Shown here: positions 21,380 to 32,749 of the stretch, one piece after another
Layout of the letters: the number at the start of each line of letters is the position of its first letter
How positions within the stretch are numbered: the first letter of the stretch is position 1
NCBI GenBank assembly: GCA_016719135.1
Contig: JADKAV010000021.1
Span: forward strand, 8,898-72,897
From: Micrococcales bacterium
GTDB taxonomy: Bacteria; Actinomycetota; Actinomycetes; S36-B12; UBA10799
Length of the DNA stretch: 64,000 bases
Direction: 5' to 3'
Position numbers and translations under genes: made by a program
Notes under the pieces: generated by a model
Database searches by the model: none
What the model was told of the DNA's origin: nothing
Seen by the model: the letters and a program-made list of their open reading frames with translations, nothing else

Positions 21380-24300
21380 TGCCGCCGGATCGTCCCAACG
21401 GCCCGGCGTCCGGTCCGGGGCCGCGACGGCGTGCCCGTCGGCGCCGGACCCCCGAACTCCGGGCATGCCGGGCGACCCCCGGGTGCCTGGAACTCCGGGC
21501 ATGCCGGGCGACCCGCGGGTGCCCGGACCGATTCCCGGCCGGGGACAACGGCCGATGCTGGATCGGATTCCGCCCGTGGAGTTGCGGCTACCTGACGCAG
21601 CGCCCCGTATCCCATCGCTGACCGGAAGCCTTGGCGGAATCGACCGGGAGGGGCTCGGGCTCTCACCAGACACACCGCTGTTGCTGCTGCCGGTCCGCCT
21701 GGAGACGAAGTACCGGCGCGCCAATCAGGAGCTTCGCATCCGGGTGTTCCCCGACCAGATCCATCTCGACAGCGACGACCCTGGACTGACCGCTCACGAG
21801 ATCGAAGCGGGAGGCTCGTTCTGGACCCAGTACGCAGGTGCGGACCAGACCACGCAGGAAGCCTTGTGGGTCGCGTTGTGCGAAGCGGTGGGTGAGAATC
21901 GCGCGGGCCATGTGGCACGAACCGTCCGTGCCGCACCTGGCCCGTTGTCGGCGCATGATGTCGACCCCCGGCTTCCACCGTTCTGCTGCCGCACCGTTGG
22001 AACGTGCTGTGTTTCCAGGGCGACCAGTTGGTGCACAGCCAAGCCGGCGCGGTCATTGATCAGACGATCGAGGCGAGTCCGGATCCTCTGGCCGACACGG
22101 TCACCCTCGACGCGAGCGGTCTGCAGGTGAGTCCCGCGACGGCCTGGATGTTCGACTGGGACACCGCGGTCGAGGTGGGCATGGCGATGAGCATCGATCT
22201 GCGGGAACTGGAGGGCGGACCCGCATTCTCCACAGTCCTTGTGCTCGGGCTGCGGCCCGGCGAGGATCCGCAGGCCGCCGCCGCCGAGTTCGCAGAAGTG
22301 CTGGAGATGCACGAGCGGTCCTCCGGGCTGGCATTCGTGCCCGATGGCACGGCGACGAACAACGTGCCGGACGAACCCGCCGGCTGGACCAGACACGATC
22401 GGCAGCTGCGCGCTGCGGTCAAGCCCGAGGCAACGGCATATGACGCGCTGGCCGGTCGCAACGCCGCAGTGCTCGCTCGCGCGCTCGGTCTGGCCGACCC
22501 GACCTGCCTGGCACGGGCCAAGGGGTCCCGGCGAACCGACCGGCAAGACGCCGTGCTGATGAACAAAGCCTTGTACGAGCCCGTTCTTGGACACTACGTC
22601 GACCGTCTGTTGGGCGACGGGGTGAAACCCGGTCTGGATCGCGCCGCCGAACTGGCGTTGCGCAAGCTGTTCATCGACGAGGTCGCTGGCGGCAGTCCCC
22701 TGCCCGCATTGCCGGATCGGCCCTCAGCCGTATGGCATCTTGCCGATAGGAATCCTGCCGCCCCCAGCGATGGCACCAGAGGTCACCTCGTGCGCATTCT
22801 CGACCTGCTCGAGCCCGAGTGGCGCAGGTCCGTCGACAACGTCGTGCGCATCGACCCGAACGCGACCGACACGGTCATCGTCGAAGGTGACTCCGGGTCC
22901 CGAGCCGGTCGATCTCATCCCGGCGGTGCTGGCGTCGCAGCCGCATGCGGCGCGGGTGTTCAGCCGCACGTTCTACTCGCTCGACGATGATTTCTGGGCC
23001 TTCCTGAGCCCCCAGCGGCTGTATTCCTTCATGGTCGACACCTGGATTCCGCAGGAGCACCCCGAACTCGTGGATTACATCGCGGCCATACCGCAGGGCG
23101 CGACGATCGACACTCAGATTTCCCTGTGGGAGTTCGCCAAATCGATCGTGGTCTCCGACGACGATCTCGACGACGGCATCGGCTTCGACATCCCGGCGCA
23201 GCGCAAGCAGAACGCGATAGACACCATCGACAGCGTTCTGCTGCTTCTCGGGGGCTGGGAGTTCAGGCAGCGCCCCCACCGCACGCTGGGTCTCCCGCGG
23301 TGGAACGGTGCTCTGGGACATCCGCACCCGCCACAACTCGTCGATGGTCGATACGGCACGGAGCAGGAGTGGTCCTCAGAATCCCTGATCGGCGCCGCAG
23401 ATGTGCCCGACCAGCACGCTCCGCCTGCCTATCTGGCCGACCTGGCGGCTCGGTTCTCAAGTGCGCCGGGATCTGCCAGCTCCCCTGCCGGCCGAGTTCG
23501 CCCACCCACCCCTGCTGTACCAGTTGCTCAGCCTCACAGAGGCCTCGATGGATGAACCCCGACGGCGCCAGGCGACTGCCAAGGCGATCACCGGCCTCGC
23601 CGCGATCGCCGGCCGTCCCGGAGGATCCGACCAGCTCGAGCGGCTCATGCTGGAGACGCTGGGTCTGGTCACCAACCGGCTGGACGCCTGGGCGACGTCC
23701 GTTCACACGTCGCGGTTGGCCGAGTTGCGGGGAGACGACGACCCGCCAGCGGGAGGGATCCACATCGGTGCCTATGGCCTAGTGTGCGACCTGGCGCCGA
23801 GTCCTGATCGTGGCAGCAACGGCTTCGTCCACGCCCCGTCCCTGTCACACGCCGCGACGGCCGCCGTTCTGAGGTCGGCCTGGCTGAGCCACGGCACGAC
23901 CGCCGCCGACTCGGCGGCTGCAGTGGATGTGTCCTCCGCGCGAATCCGGACCGCGCAGTGGGTGATCGACGGCATCCGCAACGGGCAGTCGCTGGGTGAG
24001 TTGCTCGGGTATCGATTCGAGCGGCTCCTGCACGACACCGCGGCCAGCGGCGCGACCCTTGACATCCGGCGGCAGGTGATCGCGTTGCGCAGAGCCCGTC
24101 GACGGTGTCGAACTGCTGGAGATGCGCGACCGGCTGGCGCTGGGGGGCCGGCTGGCCCCGGTCGCCGCACAGATACGCCGTGGCCTCGACGACATCGCCT
24201 GGGTGGCCGACGCGGTGGCCGACGCTGCTCTGTTCGACGGAACGCATCAGCTCCTGCAGGGGAACTCCGCGCGGGCCGCGGCGATGTTCGACTCCATGAG

Positions 24301-25670
24301 TCTGGGCTTGGGTACGCCCCCGGAGTTGCGCTCTCACGTCAGCGCTCACGGCGGGCTGACCGTCGAACATCGCGTGCTGGTCGTACTCGATGCGCGTTCC
24401 CGTCCGGATGGGCGTTGGCCGCAGGGGATGCGCGGGATGCTCGCACCTGCCCTTGAGCGGTGGGCGCAGAGTCTCCTGCCCGACCCGGCGTCGGTGCTGC
24501 TGCGGGTGGTGGATCGTCCTGAGGACGGTGTGCGCCAGATCCCCCTGGCCGACTTGGGGATGGCAGCTCTCGACGTCGTGGCATTGACCCATCCCGACCC
24601 GACCGGGATCACCCCGGCGTTGCGCTGCCTTCTGCAGCACAGGTTCGGGCTGTCCGACGACGTCCGGGTCCTGACCGGCGAAGGGGGCGGCGTCACCTTC
24701 GAGGAAGTCCAGTTGATCTGTCGTGAGATCGCCGCGGTGCTTCAGAGATCGGTGGTCGGGACGAGCGCTGCCTTCCATCCGGCGACCGGTGACGAACCGG
24801 AGGGGGCGCCCCCTCCGGCGCTTGTCGCCCACGTCGATCTTCTGCGGGAGACGTTCGCCGATGCCCTGGCCGCCGATTTCCCCTCACGGTGGGAAGTGTT
24901 GGCCCGATACGGATGGGCGCCGGGACCGACCCGGAGGCCACCGGGCGCAACTGGCCGCCCGGCTGGCGAAACTGGACGCCAAGCGGTCGGCCGAAGGCGT
25001 CAGCGCCACGGATACGTTGACCGCTCTGTTCGCCAGCGCCCCGCACGTGGTGCCTGAAGTCACCTACTCCGCGAGCAGCGCCGGTGCTCTCGTGAGGTTC
25101 TCGGCCGGTCTTGCGAGCAGCGACGAGATCGACGATTGGTTGGACGCGGTGGCCCATGTGCGACCGGATGTCGCACGCCTGTCCGGGGCGCTGATGCTCT
25201 CGAACCTCGCCGGGGTGCCGGCCAGCGCTGTGGCAGTGGGTCAGGACGTGGTGGTCCCCGGTGAGCGCTGGGCCGCGACCCACCTGCCGCCGCCCGGTGC
25301 GGCGGGCCGGGTGTCGGTGTGTGCTGCAACTGTGGATGGTTGGATCCCGCGGGAAGGCGATGAAGTCTGCGTATTGATCATCGATGCCTGGTCCGAGCAG
25401 ATTCCCCGCACCGACGCAGTCACCGGCGTCGCATTCCACTACGACGCCCCGAGCAACCGCCCCCCGCAGTCATGGTTGCTCGCCACCGCTCCCGCGGACC
25501 AGCCGTGGTCGATGGGGTTGATCGCCGACATGGTTCTCGACACCGTCGACTGGGCGCGCAAACGTATGGTCGCGCCTGAAGACCTCGGCGACTGGGGACA
25601 CGGCATCCCCACGTCGGTCGTGCCCGGGGTCGTGACCCCCTGGCCCGGCGAAGAGGAGTCCGAATCATGA
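21379..25670 (+). CDS. Very large conserved protein of unassigned function, operon gene 6, frameshifted
   Basis: About 1,430 residues after bridging indels near 21440, 21985, 22715, 22890, 23460, 24090 and 24945. In order: a proline/glycine-rich head with a 12-residue repeat; LLLLPVRLETKYRR with RVFPDQIHLDSDDPGLT; a segment LLPHRWNVLCFQGDQ; GLAFVPDGTATNNVPDEP; LPALRIGPQPYGILPI; ETLGLVTNRLDAWATSV; GFVHAPSLSHAATAAVLRSA with SLGELLGYRFERLLHD; LLQGNSARAAAMFDSMSLG; and CVLIIDAWSEQIPRTDAVTG with GVAFHYDAPSNRPPQ. Each of these blocks matches, from memory, a single giant family found in actinobacteria and myxobacteria with no function. It has no signal peptide, membrane helix or enzyme motif. The conserved tail ends PTSVVPGVVTPWPG, and ATGA couples it to the next gene. 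Confidence 0.75.
21454..21525 (+). repeat. Two tandem 36-bp units encoding a collagen-like P/G repeat
   Basis: The unit at 21454-21489 is repeated at 21490-21525 with two changes. In the coding frame it gives TPGMPGDPRVPG twice, followed by PIPGRG, within the N-terminal head of operon gene 6. The pattern is collagen-like (G-x-P triplets with one in four lacking glycine), so this is probably a flexible linker. Confidence 0.75.
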
Positions 25671-27375
25671 GATGGAGCCGGATCGAATCCATGGGCCGGG
25701 CCGCCGACTTCGCGGATGGGATCGCAGCACGCATCGCGGACCCTCTTTGGATGCTCGGCAGGCAGTGGCAACTCGGTGAACTCACCGGTGACGACGCCAC
25801 TCAGCCCGCCGCCGTCAGGGTTCGTGTCCGGCACGCGCCGCTGGTGGGCTATCAAGCCGGCGATGACCGCCCTCGGCGGCTTGGGCCAGAACAACCCCTC
25901 GAACGACTCGTCGAGGCAGGTCCGCCACCGCCCATGGGTCCTGGGGCTGTCCACGACACGGTTCGAGCCGGTGAACGCCTGCGCCGCCGCCTCGATCGTC
26001 TGGGGCTGTCCCAGGCGGTGGCGGCGTTGCGTACGGCATTTCCAGTCGACCCACATGGCCAGGGAGCGGTCCGGCTGGGTGCCACCGAACAGGCACGTCT
26101 GGACATGCTGATCCGGCGCGGCATGGACGGCCGCGCGGTGGCAGCGGCCACCGGCAGCACCCTCCAGCAAGCGCTTTCCGAGTTGCCCGCAGCGGAGCGG
26201 CCAGCGCTATGGATGTCATCCGCACATGGTCCAAAGGTGAAGACGTCGAGTCCTCGGCGGCGTGGATCCCCGAACGCTTCGAGCATCGGTTCTCCGTGTT
26301 CGCGCAGGACCGCGATGAGTTGATCGCGCTGCGGGCGCAAGCGCACCAGGGTGGGATGCTCGACTGGCACAGCTTCGACGTCGACCCGGATGCCGCCCTG
26401 TCCTCGACCCCGACTGGGAGTGATCGCGGGTCGTCCACGGAGGTGACCGCCATCGCGGCACCCGTACGCTTTGCAGGGATGCCCGCCTCCCGGTGGTGGG
26501 AGTTCGAGGACGGTGAGGTGAACCTCGGCGATCTCGACGCGGGGCCGGCGGATCTGGCCAGGTTGGCCGTGGCCGAGTTCGCGACGGTCTACAACGATGA
26601 TTGGTTCGTCGTGCCGGTACGGGTTCAGCGGTCATCACTGGTCCGGGTTGAAGAACTCACGATCATTGACACCTTCGGCGAGAAACACACGATCCGGCCC
26701 GCCTCGTTGATCGATTCCCGACGCGACGCTGAGTCGTCCGATGAGACCCGAGCGTGGCGCTTCTTCGAACTCGACGGCGACCCGCACCATGCGCAGAAGC
26801 GGGCCCCCTGGCTGCTCGTGCCGCCCTCCTTGGCCAGTACTTTGCATGGCCCGCAGCTCGAACGCGTTGCCTTGGCTCGCGACGAGGATGCCAATCTGGC
26901 GTGGGCGATCGAGCGGATCGTCGAAGGCCCCCTCGGCCGGCCCATCGACCGCGCCAGCACCTGGGCGGGTAACGATCGGGCACCGTCGTCGCAGCACAGA
27001 GCAGATGCGACGTGGTGGTACGAACTCGAAACGCCGCCCCCGCCATGGTGGATCCCCCTGGTCCCCGAGCGCCAGGATCCGACCACCGAGCAGGTCCGGC
27101 TGCGCCGTGCCCGGATGGCCACCTGGGACGGACAGGATCCGCGCGACATCGGCCCCAAGGGAACACTGCTGGAGCCGGGCGGGCCATTCTTCGTGTACGA
27201 GGAAGAAGTGCCGCGAAGCGGTGCCACGGTGTCCCGGTCGTGGCAGTGGGCACGGTGGCAGGATGGGTCCGCGCACCTGTGGCTGCAGCGGAGCAAGCAG
27301 AACGGCCACGGCGAACGATCCGCCGGACTGCGTTGGGACGTGCTCCACGACAGCCCACCTGGCGACGGGTCGTGA
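25667..27375 (+). CDS. Large conserved protein of unassigned function, operon gene 7, one frameshift
   Basis: About 569 residues. It opens with DPLWMLGRQWQLGELTGDDA (the last gene of the block), and after a frame change near 26210 continues with AAWIPERFEHRFSVFA, GMLDWHSFDVD, FAGMPASRWWEFEDGEVN, ARLAVAEFATVYNDDWFVVP, IIDTFGEKHTI, NLAWAIERIVEGPLGRP, PPPWWIPLVPERQD, EEVPRSGATVSRSWQWARW and LRWDVLHD. These blocks are those of a conserved bacterial family I know only as hypothetical; it recurs with the products of the two genes upstream. The first segment is highly conserved, rich in Trp and Gln, and may bind a partner protein. The ATG overlaps the previous stop (ATGA). No signal peptide. Confidence 0.78.
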
Positions 27376-27435
27376 TGGCCGCCGGCAGGTGGGTACCCGG
27401 CAATTGATGGCTGTTCCTCGGCGCCCAGGCCAGAC

Positions 27436-27459
27436 CTTTGGTGTAGATCGGCACCAAAG
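27436..27459. other. Perfect 8-bp inverted repeat after the operon
   Basis: CTTTGGTG (27436-27443) and CACCAAAG (27452-27459) flank an 8-base loop in the 122-base gap between the end of operon gene 7 and the next gene. There is no T tract, so it is not a typical terminator; it may be an operator for the endonuclease-like gene or a factor-assisted stop. Confidence 0.4.
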
Positions 27460-27484
27460 CGGCGCCAACCGCATCCGGCCCGAT

Positions 27485-27490
27485 TAAGGT
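27485..27490 (+). promoter_or_regulatory. Putative leaderless -10 box
   Basis: TAAGGT ends seven bases before the ATG at 27498, the same spacing as at other genes of this window. Confidence 0.35.
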
Positions 27491-27497
27491 GGCGGCC

Positions 27498-28641
27498 ATG
27501 CGCACAGTCCTCATCGCCGCCACCGCAGGAGCACTCGTCCTGACCGGGGTGGGAGCAGCTCAAGCAGACAGCACAGCTTCCGGAGAGGTGGCATCCGGTG
27601 GCGCCAAAAACGTGACGGTCATGACCCGCAATCTGTTCCTGGGTGCCGACCTCGGTCCGGCGTTGGGCGCCACCGGCGGTGGGGAGTTCGTCACCGCGGC
27701 CGGTGCGATCTTCCGCCAGCTCGAGGCCACCAACTTCCCGCAGCGGGCCAAGGGCCTGGCCGACGAGATCCAAACGCGCAAACCCGGACCTGGTCGGCCT
27801 GCAGGAGGTCGTCGCTGTGGCGCAAGGGCCCGGTGAACCTGAACGCGGTGTTCAACCAGGAGCCTTCCGCCAAAGGTCTACCAGGACTTCCTGAAGATCC
27901 TGATGAAGCGGATCAACAAAGGGCAAGGTCAAGTACGAGGTCGTCAAAGTGCAGGACGAGTTCGACTTCGAGGCCCCGCGGACACCGACAACAACCCGAA
28001 GACCGGGACGAACGGTGCCGAGGCGAACTAACGGCTCACCATGCGTGACGCCATCCCTCAAACGCGCCGACAAGGGGATTGCGACCAAGGACCTGCAAGG
28101 GGCGCAGTACACGAAGAAGAACAGCTTCAGCGTGAAGGTCGCCGGGTTCGTCACGGTGACGTCGCTGCGGGGGTGGCTGTCGACCCGCGCGAAAATGCGC
28201 GGCGGCAAGTGGTTCACGTTCGCGAACACCCACCTGGAAGCTTTCGACGACCGCACCCAGGTGCCCAGCATCCGCGCGAAGCAGGCCAAGGAGTTCGCCA
28301 AAGCGATGGCCAAGGTCAAGGGCCCGCTGATCGCGGTCGGCGATTTCAACTCCGACTTCCCGGGCCTGGGTGCCCGGCGACGAGCAGGCGTTCGAGTATT
28401 GCGCAAGGCAGGGCTTCAGGACATCGGCACGACCACGCCGATGAGCTGCTGCATCGCGACCTCCGACGACATGCAGAACGGCGGCTCGATCGACGAGTTC
28501 GACCACCGCGTCGACCAGATCTTCACCACCACCCCGAAGAGGGTCAAGAAGATCAAGACCTGGGTAGTGGGCCGGGAGCAGTCCTACGGGTTCTGGCACT
28601 CAGATCACGCCGGGGTCGTGGGCAAGTACCTGCTCAAGTAG
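27498..28641 (+). CDS. Secreted endonuclease/exonuclease/phosphatase family protein, frameshifted
   Basis: About 380 residues. The N terminus MRTVLIAATAGALVLTGVG with AQA|DS is a clear Sec signal peptide, so the protein is exported. The mature part has the family motifs: VMTRNLFLGADL, DLVGLQEV (metal-binding Glu), WFTFANTHLEAF, IAVGDFNSDF, DHRVDQIFT and the final SDHAGVVGKYLL with catalytic Asp-His. Substrate could be DNA, a phospholipid headgroup or a phosphodiester; this family cannot be resolved by motif alone. The reading frame changes near 27775, 27830, 27900, 27940 and 28010, all single-base and clustered in one third of the gene. It ends one base before the convergent membrane protein gene. 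Confidence 0.82.
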
Positions 28642-30328
28642 TCACTGCAGGGTCCGCAGCCAGGCGCTGGTCTCCTGCCGCTTCTCGCGGACCCACTCGA
28701 TGCGTGCGCCCGCGACGATCAGTGCCGCGCCTGCCAGTGCCAACGCCATCCAGCGCGGCAGCGTGTCCAGGGTGGCCCAGAGCTGGGCGGTCGCAGCGAT
28801 CGAGACAGCCAGCGTCGCTGGAACGACCAGTCCCAGCAGGTGACCACGCACTCCCAGGAGCAGGCACACGACTCCGGCGAGCATCACGATCAGGAAGCGT
28901 GCCAGTGACGCCGTCGACCAGGGTTCGTCCCAGATCACCAGCGCGCTGGGCAGTAGGGCGGCGCTCAGCGCGGGAGCGTACAGGATCAGGGAGCGGCGCT
29001 CGCCGGACCGGAACTGGACGAGGCCCGCCAGCAGCAGCAGTCCCGCCAGGACCAGGGCCGGGACCTCGAAGAAGGGAACCTCGGTCACCTGCAGCAGGAA
29101 CGCCGTCTGCACGAACAGCGCTGCGAACCACGCGAGGACGGCTGCTCCCTTGCGCAACGAGAACGCGAACAGGCCGACACCCGCGACGCCGAAGAACCAT
29201 TGCGGATCCGGTGGAGCCGTTCCGATGAGCCAGGTACTCCACAGCGCACCGACGGTCACCGCGGCCAGGGCGATGCCCCAGCGTGCGAGCAGGAACAGCA
29301 GCGTGGTGCCAGCAACCGCCACGACCACCGTCAGTGCGATGGAGGTCGGCACCAGCAGCGAGAGCAGGCCCAGCCAGAAGCCGAACAGCGGCCAGCCGAT
29401 CCAGATCGAGACGCGGTGTCCCAGGACATCCTGCAGCAACAGCAGAGCCAGCAGGGCCACCGCAACCACGACCACAGCGCCGGTGGGCGGGTCGTAGCCG
29501 AGCAGGGACAGCGTCAGGCCCGAGGCGAGCACCAGACTCAGCCCTTGCGGTCACCCGCACGGGCAGCCGGTCGGTTCTCAACGGGAACGCCACCAGGACC
29601 GCCGTCAGCGCCACGTACGCGATGCCGGACAGCGTGGTGGTGAGCTCGGATGCCAGTGGGCCAGTGACCATTCCCATTGCGCTGGCCAGCAGCACCAGCG
29701 AGCTCAGCCAGCCGAGCCACAACCACGATGTGACACCGAAGCGGTGACCCGCCAGGAGGCCGAACGCGACCGCCACCGAGCAGACAACCAAGGAGTAGGG
29801 CGAGTCGATATCCACCCAATCCTCGGGCAAGGCGCCCAACCCGGGTCCAGCGGCCGCCACAATGAGGCCCAGTGCGAACGCGACCACGGCCAGTGCTTCG
29901 GTGGTCCGGGGGACACGTGTGCGCAGCCGGATGGCGGCGAATCCGCTGAGCAGCGCCGAACCGGCCAGGATCGCCAGTTGTCCGAACGGCCCGAACAGTT
30001 CCCACGCGACCGCCACGAACACCAGGCCAGCGAGAATCAGCAGCGCCGCACCGAGAGTGACCAGAAGTGTCTGTGCCGAGCCCTTGCGCGGGGGTGTGAC
30101 CGGCGGGTGTGGCCCCCCGGCCGGCCAGATGCCGTAGGCCTGTGCGGTGGCCGGGTCCGGCGGTGGTGCTTGTTCGGCGATCCGATCAGCGAGCCACTGC
30201 CGGCGCTGGGTGAGGTATTCGTACTCGCGCAGGTACCCCGCGTACCCGCGGAACCCGCAGGTGCAGGTGAGCATTCCGTCGGCGTCCGGGACCGACAGGG
30301 CGTGGCCGCACTGTGGGCATTGGCTCAC
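28642..30328 (-). CDS. Multi-pass membrane protein with N-terminal zinc ribbon, one frameshift
   Basis: About 562 residues. The start CPQCGHALSVPDADG with CTCGF is a four-cysteine zinc-ribbon; a hydrophilic linker with a helix (YLTQRRQWLADRI) follows, then about 16-18 hydrophobic segments to the end (LLVTLGAALLILAGLVF, LAVVAFALGLIVAAAGPG, LLALLLLQDVLG and others). The frame changes once near 29540, inside the membrane part. The C terminus is REKRQETSAWLRTLQ. Function is unknown; similar zinc-ribbon plus polytopic proteins occur in actinobacteria. The GTG at 30328 has TACGGT six bases upstream. It converges with the endonuclease-like gene with no spacing, leaving no room for a terminator between them. 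Confidence 0.75.
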
Positions 30329-30334
30329 ATGTCA

Positions 30335-30340
30335 ACCGTA
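30335..30340 (-). promoter_or_regulatory. Putative leaderless -10 box
   Basis: On the minus strand TACGGT lies six bases before the GTG at 30328. Confidence 0.35.
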
Positions 30341-30469
30341 CGCCGTGCGGCTTACCCAGCGGTGGACCACCCGAAGTGGGCAACCACCGTTGGCGGATGC
30401 CAGGTTCACGAGGTGCAATCTGGACAAATCACGCATAACGCCGCTGAAAACCTCCCAAAGATGGCAGAT

Positions 30470-30973
30470 TCAGGAAACCGAGGTCGTGTGGTGCCCACTT
30501 GTGGAGGCCGTGTCCAGCTCGAACTGAAGCAACCACTGCTTCGCGTCGAGTCCGCCGGCGAATCCGGTGAGCGCGCCGGAGGCGCCCACCACGCGGTGGC
30601 AGGGCACGATGATCGAGATGGGGTTACGCCCGTTGGCCGCCCCGACCGCCCGGGCCTTGGCCGGGTCGCCCAGTCGGGCCGCCTGTTGTGCGTAGGTCAT
30701 GGTTTGTGCGTAGGGGATGGTTAGCAGCACGTCCCAGGCGGCCCGCTGGAACTCGGTCCCTTGTGGATCCAGCCGCACATCGAACGTGGTGCGACGCCCC
30801 GCGAAGTACTCGTCGAGTTCGGCAGCCGCCTGAGCAAGGACCGGATGGTCGGGCTGGAACTCGCCGACTTCGGTGGATCGAGCGTCGTCGGGCCACCAGA
30901 CGGCCTGCAACCCCTCGTCGTCGGCGACGAGGGTCAGGATGCCGACCGGGCTGGGGTACTCGCAGTAGGGCAT
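30470..30973 (-). CDS. ogt: Methylated-DNA--protein-cysteine methyltransferase
   Basis: A suicide repair enzyme that takes the alkyl group from O6-alkylguanine. The active-site motif IIVPCHRVVG is intact, preceded by RAVGAANGRNP (DNA-binding turn) and TEFQRAAWDVLLTIPYAQ, and followed by LTGFAGGLDAKQWLL. It is 167 residues, a normal length for the short form, starting MPYCEYPSPVGILTLV at 30973. The start sits two bases after the stop of the Ada-AlkA gene upstream on the same strand, so the two form a repair operon. Intact. Confidence 0.93.
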   Translation of the reverse strand: MPYCEYPSPVGILTLVADDEGLQAVWWPDDARSTEVGEFQPDHPVLAQAAAELDEYFAGRRTTFDVRLDPQGTEFQRAAWDVLLTIPYAQTMTYAQQAARLGDPAKARAVGAANGRNPISIIVPCHRVVGASGALTGFAGGLDAKQWLLQFELDTASTSGHHTTSVS

Positions 30974-30974
30974 G

Positions 30975-32337
30975 TCAGTTCTCCAGGTTCCATAGGTAGT
31001 GCATGGCGTAGGAACGCCAGGGTTTCCATCGCAGGTCGTCGGCATCAAGACCGCGGGCCCGGGCCGCTTTCGCGATTCCCAGATCCGAGGGCAGGCTCAC
31101 GTCCGGGTCGCCGAGCGCGCGCATCCGGATGTACTTGGCGGTCCAGGGTCCGATGCCGGGCACCTCCAGGAGGCTGCGTTCGGCCTCGTCCCAGTCCGAA
31201 CCGGGGTCCAGCACCACTGTGCCGTCGGCGAGTCTGGCCGCCAGCTCGATGACCGTCGCTGCCCGGCGCCGCGGCATCGCGAAGACCGCCGGATCCATCT
31301 GCGCGATCTGCACGGAGGTCGGGAAGTGCGGTCCCCCCGCGGCCAGTCTCCCGGCGGCTGTGCACGCCGCTGCGACGCTCACCTGTTGGCCGAGAACCGC
31401 CCGGATCGCGGTTTCCGCGGGATCGAAGGCGGCCGGGCTGCGCAGTCTGGGAATGCGGATCGACCGGCAGAGTCGCCCGCAGGGTGTCCGCGACAGCGAC
31501 CGGGTCCGCATCCAGGTCGAGCATCCGGCGCAGGCGGCTGACGGCGGGCGCGAGATCGCGCAGGTCGGACAGTTCCAGATCTACCCGGCAGTGATCGTCG
31601 TGGGCGGTGATGCCGGCCCGACCGTCGGCGTGCGGGAGGCGCAGATTCCGGCTGAACGTGGTCCCGTCCCAGGTCTCCACGCCGGGGATCGCACGCCGTC
31701 CCAGGAAACCCAGCAACACATCGCCGGCGAACGGGGTGCGCGTGGCAAGCCGGCAGGCTGATCCGCTCGCCACCCGCCTGCGAGGAACGCAGCGCGCTGG
31801 GTGTCACGGCGTACACCTCGCGGATCGTGTCGTTGAACTGCCGGACGCTGCCGAACCCCGCGGCGAATGCGATGTCGGTGGCGTTCAACGATGTGCTTTC
31901 TAGCAGCGTCCGGCGGTGAGGGCGCGGTGCGCGCGTGCGATGGCCAAAGGTCCGGCGCCGAGTTCCTCGGTGAGCAGCCGCGTGACGTGCCGTTGGGTGT
32001 AGCCGAGTGCGCCGGCCAGCCCGGCCACTCCGTCACGATCGATCACCCCGTCGCGGATCAGTCGCATCGCGCGCGCCACGAGGTCGGAGCGTACGTCCCA
32101 TTCCGGGGAGCCGGGGGATGCGTCCGGCCGGCACCGCTTGCAGCCGCGGAAGCCCGCGGTCTGTGCAGCCGCTGCCGTGCGGTAGAAGTCGACGTTGCCG
32201 GGCTTCGGCGTGATCGCCGGACAGCTGGGGCGGCAGTAGATCCCAGTTGTGTGCACAGCGGTGTAGAACCAGCCGTCGAAGCGGGTGTCCCGGCTGGTCA
32301 CCGCGCGGTAGCAGGCCTCGCGGTCCAGTCCGTCCAT
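30975..32337 (-). CDS. alkA: Ada regulator-AlkA fusion: methyl-phosphotriester sensor with 3-methyladenine glycosylase, frameshifted
   Basis: After correction about 454 residues. The N-terminal zinc domain has the FDGWFYTAVHTTGIYCRPSC sequence and FRGCKRCRPD (four cysteines, one of which takes a methyl group), followed by an AraC-type helix-turn-helix (GYTQRHVTRLL, FAAGFGSVRQFNDTIRE). The C-terminal glycosylase has LGQQVSVAAACTAAGRL, VPGIGPWTAKYIRMRALGDP and the catalytic Asp in LPSDLGI. The frame changes near 31902, 31780 and 31455. The product should both repair alkylated bases and activate the adaptive response; ogt follows two bases away. A GAGAAT hexamer lies six bases before the ATG. 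Confidence 0.88.
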
Positions 32338-32386
32338 GGCTCGATTCTCGCCGCCGCTGCACGCGATGGCTAGCGGTTTTCGGACA

Positions 32387-32749
32387 TCACGCTAGGTGTG
32401 TCCCTTGGTGGTACCGCAGCAGCCAGCGGGAGTGTTCGCGCACCCACACCGACGATCGTCGGGTGTCCCCGAAGTCGTAGGTGACAAGCGCGATGCCGTA
32501 GGCCAGTTCGGCCGCGCAGGCATTACTCATCTCCCCCGAAATCGCTGGATCCGCGACCAGAGCCTCGATCATCTCGGCGCGGGTCCAATGGCGGCCCGAG
32601 GCGCCCACTTCGGTGAAGTCCGGATGTAGCAGGCCGTCAAGCGCAACCGGATCGGCCCGCACGGCGGGATCGAGCAGGTGGCGCTCACGGCCCAGGGCGG
32701 GGTGTGTCACGGGCGGGACCCACGCCGACGCGTCACTGGTCGACGACAC
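32387..32749 (-). CDS. Small NTF2-like (DUF4440/SnoaL-type) protein
   Basis: A 120-residue protein. The segment VRADPVALDGLLHPDFTEVG followed by GRHWTRAEMIEALVADP and later VTYDFGDTRRSSVWVREHSRWLLRYHQG is a typical NTF2-like cone fold as found in DUF4440 proteins. The start is uncertain: the frame is open from 32749, which overlaps the end of the cupredoxin gene, but a GTG within the frame (VTHPALGRERHLL) is also possible. Its place at the end of the iron-uptake operon does not by itself imply a role in iron uptake. Substrate unknown. Confidence 0.7.
   Translation of the reverse strand: MSSTSDASAWVPPVTHPALGRERHLLDPAVRADPVALDGLLHPDFTEVGASGRHWTRAEMIEALVADPAISGEMSNACAAELAYGIALVTYDFGDTRRSSVWVREHSRWLLRYHQGTHLA

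Noticed and set aside
11248..27375. Prophage, tailocin or contractile injection system
   Set aside because: I find no sheath, tube, baseplate spike, terminase, portal, integrase or lysis motif in any of the seven proteins; JAMM alone is not enough.
27436..27459. Rho-independent terminator of the large operon
   Set aside because: The hairpin is followed by CGGCGCC and not by a T tract.
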